This document shows positions 56,265 to 64,000 of a stretch of DNA of 64,000 nucleotides, in pieces (positions within the stretch are counted from its first letter, which is position 1; the number at the start of each line of letters is the position of its first letter). Origin of the DNA: Chitinophaga sp. (GTDB lineage: Bacteria; Bacteroidota; Bacteroidia; Chitinophagales; Chitinophagaceae); the NCBI RefSeq assembly GCF_019236475.1, contig NZ_JAFAIX010000011.1, positions 310,001 to 374,000 of the forward strand. The letters are read 5' to 3'. The translations under genes and the position numbers were made by a program. Under the pieces are notes generated by a model. The model had not been told where the DNA came from, ran no database searches, and saw only the letters and a list, made by a program, of their open reading frames with translations.

Positions 56265-56927
56265 TTAGTGTTTTTTAGTATCTGCACTCATCATTTCTTG
56301 ATAAGCTGCAGTACCTGGAGGAGGTGCCTCCAGATTTGTAACCAGGTTCAGTTTCTGGATATGCTTCTGTTTGAATGTATCCAGGATGTCCTTGATCTTT
56401 GGATAAGGAGTCTGGTTGTCCGCTTTAATACAGAACTTCAGTTTAGCGAAGTTACCGCCTTGCGCTGCCATACCATACTCAATCCAGGTAGCTAACTCAT
56501 TGTTAGTTGAGTCAGTTGGAATTCCTGTATCCAGATTAGTCTTTTTACGCTGATCAGGAGTTTCTGACAAATACTGTTTCAGATTCTTTAACGGAGTACC
56601 TACAGAAGCACCCAGTACAAAACTCTGCATTTCTTTGTCATCCAGACCCAGTTTAAACTGAGTATTCAGATCCTCAATCAGTTTTCTTCTTTTAGGCTGA
56701 CCGTCCATGCTGAAAAACACTCTGCCATCCTTATCTACCGTAAATAACAATACGTCAGAATCAGGTAAAAGGGTAGTGTTGATAGAAGACGGTGTAACTA
56801 CGGTCACCGGCTCGTCCGGCTTGAACTTAGTTGCCAACATGAAGAAAGTTAAGAGCAGAAAAGCCACGTCACACATAGCCGTCATATCGACCAACGTGCT
56901 TTTCCTGGGCATTTTAACTTTTGGCAT
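56265..56927 (-). CDS. exbD: ExbD/TolR-family proton-channel subunit (first copy)
   Basis: This 220-residue protein has MPRKSTLVDMTAMCDVAFLL, in which the Asp of CDVAF is the expected proton-binding residue in the transmembrane helix, followed by LLTFFMLATKFKP. The periplasmic part is longer than in E. coli ExbD and ends IKDILDTFKQKHIQKLNLVT. Two different exbD genes in one operon are common in Bacteroidota and may form mixed dimers. It lies 68 bp after exbB. Confidence 0.93.
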   Translation of the reverse strand: MPKVKMPRKSTLVDMTAMCDVAFLLLTFFMLATKFKPDEPVTVVTPSSINTTLLPDSDVLLFTVDKDGRVFFSMDGQPKRRKLIEDLNTQFKLGLDDKEMQSFVLGASVGTPLKNLKQYLSETPDQRKKTNLDTGIPTDSTNNELATWIEYGMAAQGGNFAKLKFCIKADNQTPYPKIKDILDTFKQKHIQKLNLVTNLEAPPPGTAAYQEMMSADTKKH

Positions 56928-56995
56928 CTTTACTTTTTTTATGGTTTACTTTAATAAGATTCAAAACCGCTCACTTTCCACACAAATAATCTAAA

Positions 56996-57850
56996 TTATT
57001 TGTGGTTAGCTGCGAAGCTCTGAGTTAAAGTAAAGCCAGACTCGTCAATAGCGTAAGTGATGCTATCGATGTTGGTAGTAAAGTAGTTATACATGATGAT
57101 CGCGATAGCAGAAGTACCGATACCCAGAGCGGTGTTGATCAACGCCTCAGAGATACCCAATGCCAGCTGAGATGAATCAGGAGCACCCGCGTTAGACATC
57201 GCAGAAAACGCCTTGATCATACCCAATACTGTACCGAACAGACCCAACAGGGTTGCTACTGATGCAATAGTAGACAAGAACACCAGGTTCTTTTCCATCA
57301 TTGGCAGTTCCAGTGCAGTAGTTTCTTCGATCTCATTTTTAATAGTCAGGATTTTTTGGTCTGTATCCAACTCAGTGTTGGAAATCATCTCTTTGTACTT
57401 TTTCAGACCAGCTTTCAGAACGTTACCAACAGAACCTTTCTGTTTGTCACACTCAGCCAGAGCAGCATCAACGTTTTTGTTAGCCAGGTGGTACTGTACT
57501 TTACGTACCAGCTCAGAACCAGAGAATTTACCTTTTGCTTTTGCCAGGTACAGGAAACGCTCAATTACGAAAGTCAGACAGATCAGCAGCACAGAAATCA
57601 GAACTGGTACTACATAACCACCTTTATAAACGGTTCCAAACCATTTACCAATACCTTCGGAAATTGGATGACCATCAGGATTGTTACCTTCAAAGTTTGC
57701 AGGGTTACCCAGTACAAAGAAGAAGATCACAAAACCAATTACCAAACAGATAGGTACAGCCAACGTTGCAAATAAGTTGGATGATTTTTTAGGTTGATGG
57801 GAAGACGCCTTAGCAGTAGCTGCAGTCACAGTTGTTTTAGTCTCAGCCAT
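56996..57850 (-). CDS. exbB: MotA/TolQ/ExbB-family proton-channel protein
   Basis: The 284-residue inner-membrane protein has an early helix (FATLAVPICLVIGFVIFFFV), a second (VPVLISVLLICLTFVIERFL), a cytoplasmic stretch with long helices, and the conserved pair of C-terminal helices (LVFLSTIASVATLLGLFGTV with GMIKAF; SEALINTALGIGTSAIAIIM). It forms the pentameric proton channel with ExbD inside. It is the first gene of the operon, so the promoter at 57.97 kb should drive the whole energy complex. Confidence 0.95.
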   Translation of the reverse strand: MAETKTTVTAATAKASSHQPKKSSNLFATLAVPICLVIGFVIFFFVLGNPANFEGNNPDGHPISEGIGKWFGTVYKGGYVVPVLISVLLICLTFVIERFLYLAKAKGKFSGSELVRKVQYHLANKNVDAALAECDKQKGSVGNVLKAGLKKYKEMISNTELDTDQKILTIKNEIEETTALELPMMEKNLVFLSTIASVATLLGLFGTVLGMIKAFSAMSNAGAPDSSQLALGISEALINTALGIGTSAIAIIMYNYFTTNIDSITYAIDESGFTLTQSFAANHK

Positions 57851-57964
57851 GTTGATTGAAATTTTAGTGTTAAAAATTAAACTATTGTTTGTTAGAAGTT
57901 ATGAATTACTGTTTTACCCTGTAATGCTCGATGGCATTCAATTTACTCTTTATTCAGTGATTCG

Positions 57965-57994
57965 CAAAGTTATAAGGTTGGCTCAAAAAAACAA
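57965..57994 (-). promoter_or_regulatory. Promoter of the exbB-exbD-exbD-tonB operon
   Basis: On the minus strand, TTG (57994-57992), a 19-nt spacer and TAACTTTG (57972-57965) match the Bacteroidota promoter. The leader to exbB would be about 105 nt. Confidence 0.6.
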
Positions 57995-58598
57995 GTGCAG
58001 CTCAAAAAATCCCACGAAAATTAACCTCTACACTGAAATACACTACCAGCGCGCATTTCATCCCGTTTTTGTTTGAGCAAACACTTCATTCAGCAAATAA
58101 ACCAATATTTATCGCAGTCAGTATCCCCGACCAATCACTGTCCCTAAACTTGAAATAGATTGATTTTTTTCAAAGTTGGACGCACAATTTAAGAAAATTT
58201 TCAAATGTTCCAACAGAAATCTTGTCGGAATTATAAGTTATTTCTTTCCGCGCCAGTCCTGTCTTTGAGCCAAAATCTGCCTCTTTTCCATCACATTTAT
58301 CTAATATCTATAACCACTTTCCGCCCAAATGCAATACCATCGCGGTAGTTATCCTTTACTAACGTGAAATCCCCATATTAGCATTATATATACTATAAGA
58401 ATTAATGCTCACATAAAAAAATTTCCCCGTTTCCTCCGTTTTTCCCTAACACCCATCTCTTTTATCCCACCTTTTCCCCTTTCTTAACATCTTTTTTACG
58501 CTCGTGGAATTTCCTCTTAAGTTAAGACTTTATATACTTACTTGCAACGCGCTAAAAAAAATTTTAGCCGCATTCCGCTAAAAAACCAACCAACTAAC
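57995..58598. other. Intergenic region between the divergent exbB and metalloprotease genes
   Basis: About 600 bp of AT-rich sequence with pyrimidine-rich runs (58420-58500). I see no gene, hairpin terminator or repeat. It should hold the metalloprotease promoter, but no good TTTG/TAnnTTTG pair was found before ATG 58599. Confidence 0.45.
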
Positions 58599-61154
58599 AT
58601 GAACAAATCGTCGCAACACCCTCTCGTGTTGGCCACCCTGGCCGGTGCTATCGCTTTTAGTAGCATCGCCGTCCCAGCGGTAGCACAAAAGAAAAAAGAT
58701 GCACCCGCTGCTCCAAATGCCACCACAATGGCTAAAGATACCAGCAAACCTGCCAGCCAACCAATGATGAAACCAGGTCCCAAACCCGGCCCTAAACCCT
58801 TCGCGGAAGTTATCCCGCAAGGCGCTAAGTCCGACTCCGGCCTGATTAATATCTATAAACACGAAGACAAATTCTTCTTCGAAATCCCCGATTCCATCAT
58901 CGGTCGTGATATCCTCGTCGTGAACCGCCTCTCTAAATCCGCCGCTGACCTGCGCGTCGGCATGTCCGGATTCGGCGGCGATCTCATTAACCAAAACGTT
59001 ATCCGTTTCGAAAAAGGCCCAAATAATAAAATATTCCTCCGGAATATCTCCTTCACGGAAACATCGAAAGACTCCACACAACCAATGTTCACCTCTGTGA
59101 TGAACTCTAATATCCAACCAATCGTGGCGGCCTTCGATGTGAAAGCTTATTCTAAAAACAATAACAGCGCTGTTATAGACCTGACCGACTATATCAACAG
59201 CGATAACGATATCCTCTTCTTCGATCAACAAATGAAAACTGCCCTCAAATTGGCAGCTTTCCAACCTGATAAATCCTATATCATCGACGTGAAATCATAC
59301 CCGATGAACACGGAAATCAGAACCGTTAAAACTTACGCGAAAGCACCCGCTGCAATGTTCCCCGGTATGCCCCCTACACCAGGCGGAAACGCGACCGTGG
59401 AACTCAATAGCTCGATCGTCCTCCTACCTAAAGTGCCTATGCAAGCCCGATATGCGGATCCTCGCGTAGGTTACTTTACTACCAGCACTACCGACTTCGA
59501 CGCAGACCCACAAGGCGTGAAAAAATTGTCCATGATCACCCGCTGGAGACTGGAACCAAAACCAGAAGACATGGAGAAATATAAACGCGGTGAACTCGTA
59601 GAACCACAGAAACCTATCGTATTTTATATTGATCCTGCTACTCCCGTTAAATGGCGCAAATACCTGATCCAAGGGGTGAACGACTGGCAGTCTGCCTTCG
59701 AAGAAGCTGGCTTCAAAAACGCTATCATCGCTAAAATGGCGCCTACTAAAGAGGAAGACTCTACCTGGTCCCTCGATGACGCAAGATTCTCTGCGATCGT
59801 ATATAAACCTTCCGCCATTCCTAATGCCAGTGGCCCACATATCCATGACCCTCGCTCCGGCGAAATCCTGGAAAGCCATATCAACTGGTATCATAACGTA
59901 ATGCGCCTCCTCCGTAACTGGTACTTCATCCAGGCCGCACCGAACGATCCACGCGCCCGTAACATGCAATTCAGCGATGAACTGATGGGTGAACTGATCC
60001 GATTCGTTTCTTCTCACGAAGTAGGCCATACCCTCGGTCTCCGTCACAACTACGGCTCCAGCTCTACTTATCCTGTGGAAAAACTCCGCGATAAAGAATG
60101 GGTGAAGAAAAATGGACATGCGGCGTCTATCATGGACTATGCTCGCTTTAACTATGTGGCACAACCCGGCGACGGTATCTCTGGCGCTGATCTCTACCCT
60201 CGTATCAATTACTACGATAAATGGGCTATCGAATGGGGCTATCGCCAGTTCCCTGACCTGAAAACAGCAGAAGATCAGAAAGTTAAACTGAATACACTAA
60301 CGGTTGAAAAACTGAAAGACAAGAAATTCTGGTTCGGCCATGAAATGGATCCTAACGATCCACGTAGCCAAAACGAGGACCTCGGCGATAACGCTATGAA
60401 AGCCAGCATGTACGGTATCAAAAACCTGCAACGCATTATGCCTAATCTCATTACCTGGACCAACACGCCTAATGAAGGTTATGCAAATCTCGCCGAACTG
60501 TATAAGGAACTCGTTACCCAATACGGCCGCTACATGGGCCACGTGGCTAAAAATATAGGTGGTATCTACACTACTCCTAAAACTTCTGAACAGGAAGGGG
60601 CTGTAATGGAATTTGTTCCTAAAGCGACACAGAAGGAAGCCGTTGCATTTCTCAACCAACAACTGTTTACCACTCCTAAATGGCTCATCAACCAGGATAT
60701 CTTCAACAGAATCAGCGAAGATGGCGCCTATGTTATAAGCGAGAAACAGGATGCTATCCTGGAGAAAATTATCAACTACGCCACTGTAGCGAAACTGGTT
60801 GCTGCGGAGTCTGTACTCGGCGCAAATGCCTATAAACCAACAGAACTGCTGGCGGATCTTAAAGGCACTATTTTCTCCGAATTAGCTACCCATCAAAGTG
60901 TGGATGTCTTCAAAAGAAACCTCCAACGCTCTTATGTGGATAAACTGATCAAAATGATGACGCCGCCACCAGCATCACCAACCAGTCCTAACGCGGCCAA
61001 CAATCGCTTCACCGATGCTACTGCCCTGGCGCGCATCTCTCTCAATTCCCTGAGAACAGAACTCCGCGCTGCTGCTGCCTCCGGCGATGCAACTACCCGT
61101 GGTCACTACCAGGACCTAGTGGCTGCTATCTCCAAAGCCATTGATAATAAATAG
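58599..61154 (+). CDS. Secreted zinc metalloprotease of the DUF5117/DUF4953 type
   Basis: From ATG 58599 the product has 851 residues and a signal peptide (LATLAGAIAFSSIAVPAVAQ); an in-frame TTG 57 bp upstream would add a basic stretch and is less likely. The zinc motif is SSHEVGHTLGLRHNYGSS (HExxHxxGxxH, first His 473), preceded by WQSAFEEAGFKNAIIAKM and followed by the Met-turn-like SIMDYARFNYVAQPGD. The N-terminal DUF5117-like domain (FFEIPDSIIGRDILVVNRLS) and the C-terminal region are typical of the large Bacteroidota secreted metalloproteases. Its substrate is unknown; digestion of proteins in the periplasm or medium is likely. A clear terminator follows. Confidence 0.93.
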   Translation: MNKSSQHPLVLATLAGAIAFSSIAVPAVAQKKKDAPAAPNATTMAKDTSKPASQPMMKPGPKPGPKPFAEVIPQGAKSDSGLINIYKHEDKFFFEIPDSIIGRDILVVNRLSKSAADLRVGMSGFGGDLINQNVIRFEKGPNNKIFLRNISFTETSKDSTQPMFTSVMNSNIQPIVAAFDVKAYSKNNNSAVIDLTDYINSDNDILFFDQQMKTALKLAAFQPDKSYIIDVKSYPMNTEIRTVKTYAKAPAAMFPGMPPTPGGNATVELNSSIVLLPKVPMQARYADPRVGYFTTSTTDFDADPQGVKKLSMITRWRLEPKPEDMEKYKRGELVEPQKPIVFYIDPATPVKWRKYLIQGVNDWQSAFEEAGFKNAIIAKMAPTKEEDSTWSLDDARFSAIVYKPSAIPNASGPHIHDPRSGEILESHINWYHNVMRLLRNWYFIQAAPNDPRARNMQFSDELMGELIRFVSSHEVGHTLGLRHNYGSSSTYPVEKLRDKEWVKKNGHAASIMDYARFNYVAQPGDGISGADLYPRINYYDKWAIEWGYRQFPDLKTAEDQKVKLNTLTVEKLKDKKFWFGHEMDPNDPRSQNEDLGDNAMKASMYGIKNLQRIMPNLITWTNTPNEGYANLAELYKELVTQYGRYMGHVAKNIGGIYTTPKTSEQEGAVMEFVPKATQKEAVAFLNQQLFTTPKWLINQDIFNRISEDGAYVISEKQDAILEKIINYATVAKLVAAESVLGANAYKPTELLADLKGTIFSELATHQSVDVFKRNLQRSYVDKLIKMMTPPPASPTSPNAANNRFTDATALARISLNSLRTELRAAAASGDATTRGHYQDLVAAISKAIDNK

Positions 61155-61179
61155 ATCAAGGTATTAAAATATATCGCTG

Positions 61180-61210
61180 AGCCCCTTCCATAATGGAAGG
61201 GGCTTATTTT
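61180..61210 (+). terminator. Intrinsic terminator after the metalloprotease gene
   Basis: AGCCCCTTCCA (61180-61190) pairs with TGGAAGGGGCT (61194-61204) around a TAA loop, followed by TATTTTTT. Confidence 0.9.
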
Positions 61211-61262
61211 TTACGGATAATTGCTTAATATAGCGCGAATTTTTAACCACTAAGCCTCAAAA

Positions 61263-62285
61263 GTGAAAGATCGCTCTAATAAAATAACGATATACGACAT
61301 CGCACAAAAGCTGAACCTATCCGCTTCCACGGTTTCTCGTGCCCTACAGAACAATCCCCTGATCAATGAGGAAACTCGCCTCAAAGTACAGGAAATGGCC
61401 ACTGAAATGGGATATGTGCCTAACTGGATAGCTTCGAGTCTACGTAAAAAGCGTTCAAATATTCTCGGTCTGATTGTTCCGCGCACTTCTATGTACTTTC
61501 AGAGTACGGCGATCTCCGGTATTCAGCATGAGGCTCATAAATATGGCTTTTCGATCATGATCGGCCAGTCAGACGAAAGCGTGGCCATGGAAAAGGAACT
61601 GGTACATACCTTCTATTCCCTCCGCGTAGATGGTCTGCTCGCCGTTTCATCTATGTTCACAACTAATACAGATCATTTCAATCCATTCGTTAAGAATAAC
61701 ATCCCTATTGTTTTCTACGATCGCGTTCCTACGGATTTCAATGGCTATACGATCACCGGCGATGATTACCAAGGCGGTTACCTCGCTACGGAACATCTGA
61801 TCCGTCAGGGTTGTAAAAGAATTGCACACTTCTCCGGTATCCTGACATGTAATCTGTATCAACAACGTTTGGCAGGCTATAAAGCGGCATTAGCGGCTTA
61901 CGATATTCCTTTCGATGAAAGCTTGATCCATGTACACGATCTTACCATGACCTCCGCGGCTGTTGCGGCTCAAAAGATCTTCAGCAAAGGTCAACTGCCA
62001 GACGGCCTTTTCTCTGCCAACGATTCATCGGCCGTAGCATTTATACAGGAAGCTAAAAAACAAGGAATTGATATCCCGAAACAGATTAAAGTTGTAGGCT
62101 ACTCTAATGACTTGTCTTCCCGTATCATCTCTCCATCCCTTACTACTATTGAACAATCAGGCTACAACATGGGCCAGAAGGCCGCCAGCACGATTATTCA
62201 GTTAATCAACCAGGACGAAGGCATTAAAGTGACAAAGAATTATGTGTTCCCGGTAGAATTAATACAAAGGGAATCAACTATGTAA
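61263..62285 (+). CDS. LacI-family transcriptional regulator
   Basis: This 340-residue protein has an N-terminal LacI helix-turn-helix (ITIYDIAQKLNLSASTVSRA) and hinge (about 1-60), then a periplasmic-binding-protein-like sugar sensor domain (NILGLIVPRTSMYFQSTAIS; GCKRIAHFSGILTCNLYQQR; LPDGLFSANDSSAVAFIQEA; SPSLTTIEQSGYNMGQKAAS). The start codon is GTG 61263, as no ATG lies nearby and the HTH begins at once. The effector sugar and target genes cannot be read from sequence; no sugar catabolic gene sits beside it in the window. Confidence 0.94.
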   Translation: MKDRSNKITIYDIAQKLNLSASTVSRALQNNPLINEETRLKVQEMATEMGYVPNWIASSLRKKRSNILGLIVPRTSMYFQSTAISGIQHEAHKYGFSIMIGQSDESVAMEKELVHTFYSLRVDGLLAVSSMFTTNTDHFNPFVKNNIPIVFYDRVPTDFNGYTITGDDYQGGYLATEHLIRQGCKRIAHFSGILTCNLYQQRLAGYKAALAAYDIPFDESLIHVHDLTMTSAAVAAQKIFSKGQLPDGLFSANDSSAVAFIQEAKKQGIDIPKQIKVVGYSNDLSSRIISPSLTTIEQSGYNMGQKAASTIIQLINQDEGIKVTKNYVFPVELIQRESTM

Positions 62286-62332
62286 TTAACGATCTATATT
62301 CTGATAATTCTTCTGTTTAAACCTACCACTTT

Positions 62333-63151
62333 ATGAGGCATCTTAAAATCCTTGCTGCTGCGACTGTTATGCTTACAGCCGCCTGTCGCACAACTGTTTA
62401 TGTCCCTAGTGCTACGAATGTGCCTGCATTAAAAGAAAAGCACGAATTCAAAGCAACAGTAGGCCCGAACAGTTTGCAAACTGCGTTCGCGATTACTGAT
62501 CATGTGGCAGTAATGGCCAACGGACAATATGTCTACCGTAGCAATCTCTATACCTCCGACGGCTATACGAAAAGCAGTAATGGATTTGACAAATTTGTGC
62601 AGGGTGGAAGTGGAGAATTTGCTATTGGTTATTTTCTTCCCATAAATGATAAGGGGAGAAAAAGCGGAGTGTTTGATGTTTACGCAGGTTATGGCATAGG
62701 CGGATTCAATACTTTAGACAGAAATTACGACGGTAAGAATAGTACTGGTAGCACAAACGACTACAAGTTAGAAACCAGGTTCAGCAAGATCTTTATCCAG
62801 CCAAGTATCGCATGGGTGCATCCAGTGGTAGAAACAATCTTCACTAGTCGTTTTTCAATGGTCAACTTCTATGGATTACACGCTGGGAGCCGCGCCACGC
62901 CTTATGATTCTACCTATAATGACAGAAGTAATTTCTACGAAATTGGAGCGCATACTAGGTTCTTTTATGAACCAGCATTTACCGTAAGAGTGGGATATAA
63001 ATACGGAAAATTTCAGATGCAGTTGCAGCCTTCTGTTTCACTTTCCAGTAATAATACCAATGGTTTTACCACCTACTTTGAACCCGTTTCTTTCAATGTG
63101 GGAGCAACACTCGATATCGCCAAATGGTACCATTCTAAGAATCGTAAATAA
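62333..63151 (+). CDS. Lipoprotein of unknown function, probable outer-membrane beta-barrel-like
   Basis: This 272-residue lipoprotein has its lipobox at LTAAC (Cys 18). The body is rich in amphipathic strands with aromatic residues (GVFDVYAGYGIGGFNTL; IFIQPSIAWVHPVVETIF; FTVRVGYKYGKFQMQLQPSV; PVSFNVGATLDIAKW), as in small beta-barrels or beta-sandwiches. I recognise no family and no catalytic motif. It starts 47 bp after the LacI gene and may be co-transcribed; a terminator follows. Confidence 0.7.
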   Translation: MRHLKILAAATVMLTAACRTTVYVPSATNVPALKEKHEFKATVGPNSLQTAFAITDHVAVMANGQYVYRSNLYTSDGYTKSSNGFDKFVQGGSGEFAIGYFLPINDKGRKSGVFDVYAGYGIGGFNTLDRNYDGKNSTGSTNDYKLETRFSKIFIQPSIAWVHPVVETIFTSRFSMVNFYGLHAGSRATPYDSTYNDRSNFYEIGAHTRFFYEPAFTVRVGYKYGKFQMQLQPSVSLSSNNTNGFTTYFEPVSFNVGATLDIAKWYHSKNRK

Positions 63152-63208
63152 GAAAAATATATCGGGAGATAACAGTTGCACAAGCGGCTTTTTCTCCACC
63201 ATAAATAG

Positions 63209-63243
63209 ATCCCGGTTATCTCAGAGATGGCCGGGATTTTTTA
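63209..63243 (+). terminator. Intrinsic terminator after the lipoprotein gene
   Basis: ATCCCGGTTATCT (63209-63221) pairs with AGATGGCCGGGAT (63225-63237), a 13-bp stem with two G-U pairs and a CAG loop, followed by a T-rich tract. Confidence 0.8.
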
Positions 63244-63407
63244 TTAATATTTAGGGAGAAAACTACTTTTAAAATGAACATTTCCTTAATGATATTTTCG
63301 GCAGTTGAGAGATCATTTTGTACACTCCAGTGAACCGTTAATTAGGCTAGTATAACCGGAGATGAAAGCGGCACCAGCAATAGCTTCCGGTTATCTTATA
63401 GTTGAAC

Positions 63408-63930
63408 GGGGTTTTATTAATTTTTAGGGAGACGACAGGTACAACTTTTACCAACTGGTCCTTTGATGAGGAGTTCATCAGCTTTATATACTAGTGCATT
63501 ATACGGCTACTTTTAGATATTGGGAGATAACAGCCAAACACCATGTTGGTACTTTTCTATGTAATACTGCTTTGCGTGAATTATTAAGCCCGTCTACACT
63601 GACAAACAAGAATACTTTTCCGATACAGCTACAGCCTTGCGTTTATTTCCGATAATACTACCTTGATTCCCGGAGGACTTATTAATATTTTAGAGAGACA
63701 ACAACTACAACTTTTACCAAATGGTCCTTTGATGAGGAGTTCATCAGTTTTATAAACTAGTGCATTATATGGCTACTTTTAGATATTGGGAGATAACAGC
63801 CAAACAACATGGTGGCATTTTTCTATGCACCCTTAATAGTACATAATACCGCTTTGCGTGCCTTATTTACACCAGGCCACATCTGTACTCACAAGCAAGG
63901 GAACCTTTGAAATATCGCCGTAAATGTCGA
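63408..63930. repeat. Diverged 266-bp tandem duplication in non-coding DNA
   Basis: The core at 63441-63545 recurs at 63707-63811, 266 bp later, with only a few changes; shared stretches include GGTCCTTTGATGAGGAG and TATTGGGAGATAACAGCCAA. Weaker similarity runs on both sides (TTATTAAT...AGGGAGA at 63412-63432 and 63680-63698; GCTTTGCGTG at 63570-63579 and 63851-63860). A third, shorter echo lies at 63164-63175 (GGGAGATAACAG) and 63238-63258. Stop codons break all frames, so it is probably not coding. The region 63152-64000 holds no other gene. Confidence 0.75.
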
Positions 63931-64000
63931 CCTCCAGTACATTTCAGACATATATGTATGGCAAACACGATGTAGAAGTTAATGAGAAAAAAGAGGTAGT

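Noticed and set aside
63060..63254. Plus-strand frame across the end of the last lipoprotein gene
   Set aside because: It overlaps the lipoprotein gene in another frame and runs through its terminator.

Overview
The window looks like chromosomal DNA from a Bacteroidota bacterium of the Chitinophaga type. Supporting signs are four SusC/SusD outer-membrane uptake pairs, a FecR-type anti-sigma tail, Bacteroidota-style promoters (TTTG or TTG, about 19-21 nt, TAnnTTTG), weak ribosome binding sites, and a GOB-like class B3 metallo-beta-lactamase. No rRNA, tRNA, CRISPR array, transposase or phage gene was seen. Genus-level placement is inference.

Left arm (1-18.5 kb, + strand). The end of a FecR anti-sigma factor precedes a SusC with an STN signalling domain and its SusD. 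A 1.1-kb non-coding stretch follows, with a strong terminator and seven 53-bp repeats. Next come a second SusC/SusD pair (no STN), then a third SusC with a SusD-like_2 partner and a DUF5689 lipoprotein. Hairpin terminators separate these units. None of the three carries a dedicated glycosidase in its own transcription unit.

Middle (18.5-30.9 kb). A convergent Q-type B3 metallo-beta-lactamase lies divergent from a GntR/UTRA regulator coupled to a secreted GH38 alpha-mannosidase. Then come a 1458-residue WGR/SMI1-like/TPR/DUF4116-like mosaic protein, and a SRPBCC-MarR pair with an operator-like inverted repeat inside its promoter. Last is a membrane-spanning protein with a cytoplasmic HTH-like domain and periplasmic PKD-like and lectin-like domains.

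Polysaccharide utilisation locus (48.3-30.9 kb, - strand). Nine genes run as one tight operon, many overlapping by 1-4 nt: SusC, SusD, GH27 alpha-galactosidase, alpha/beta-hydrolase esterase, GH105 unsaturated uronyl hydrolase, an unrecognised lipoprotein probably of the alpha/alpha-toroid type, a large clan GH-A enzyme with a CBM9-like tail, a GH92 lacking most of its catalytic barrel, and an SGNH esterase. The set suggests an acetylated, uronic-acid-containing, alpha-galactose-decorated glycan. The membrane-spanning regulator converges on the operon's 3' end and overlaps it by 59 bp.

Right arm (48.6-64 kb). This holds mostly housekeeping or general genes: a four-helix membrane protein, a secreted YncE/phosphoesterase fusion, a Crp/Fnr regulator, mnmE, an exbB-exbD-exbD-tonB operon (the energy source that SusC transporters need), a secreted zinc metalloprotease, a LacI regulator and a lipoprotein. 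The window ends in a non-coding stretch with a diverged 266-bp tandem duplication. The strongest leads are the internally deleted GH92, the membrane-spanning sensor, the WGR mosaic protein and the 53-bp terminator-like array.
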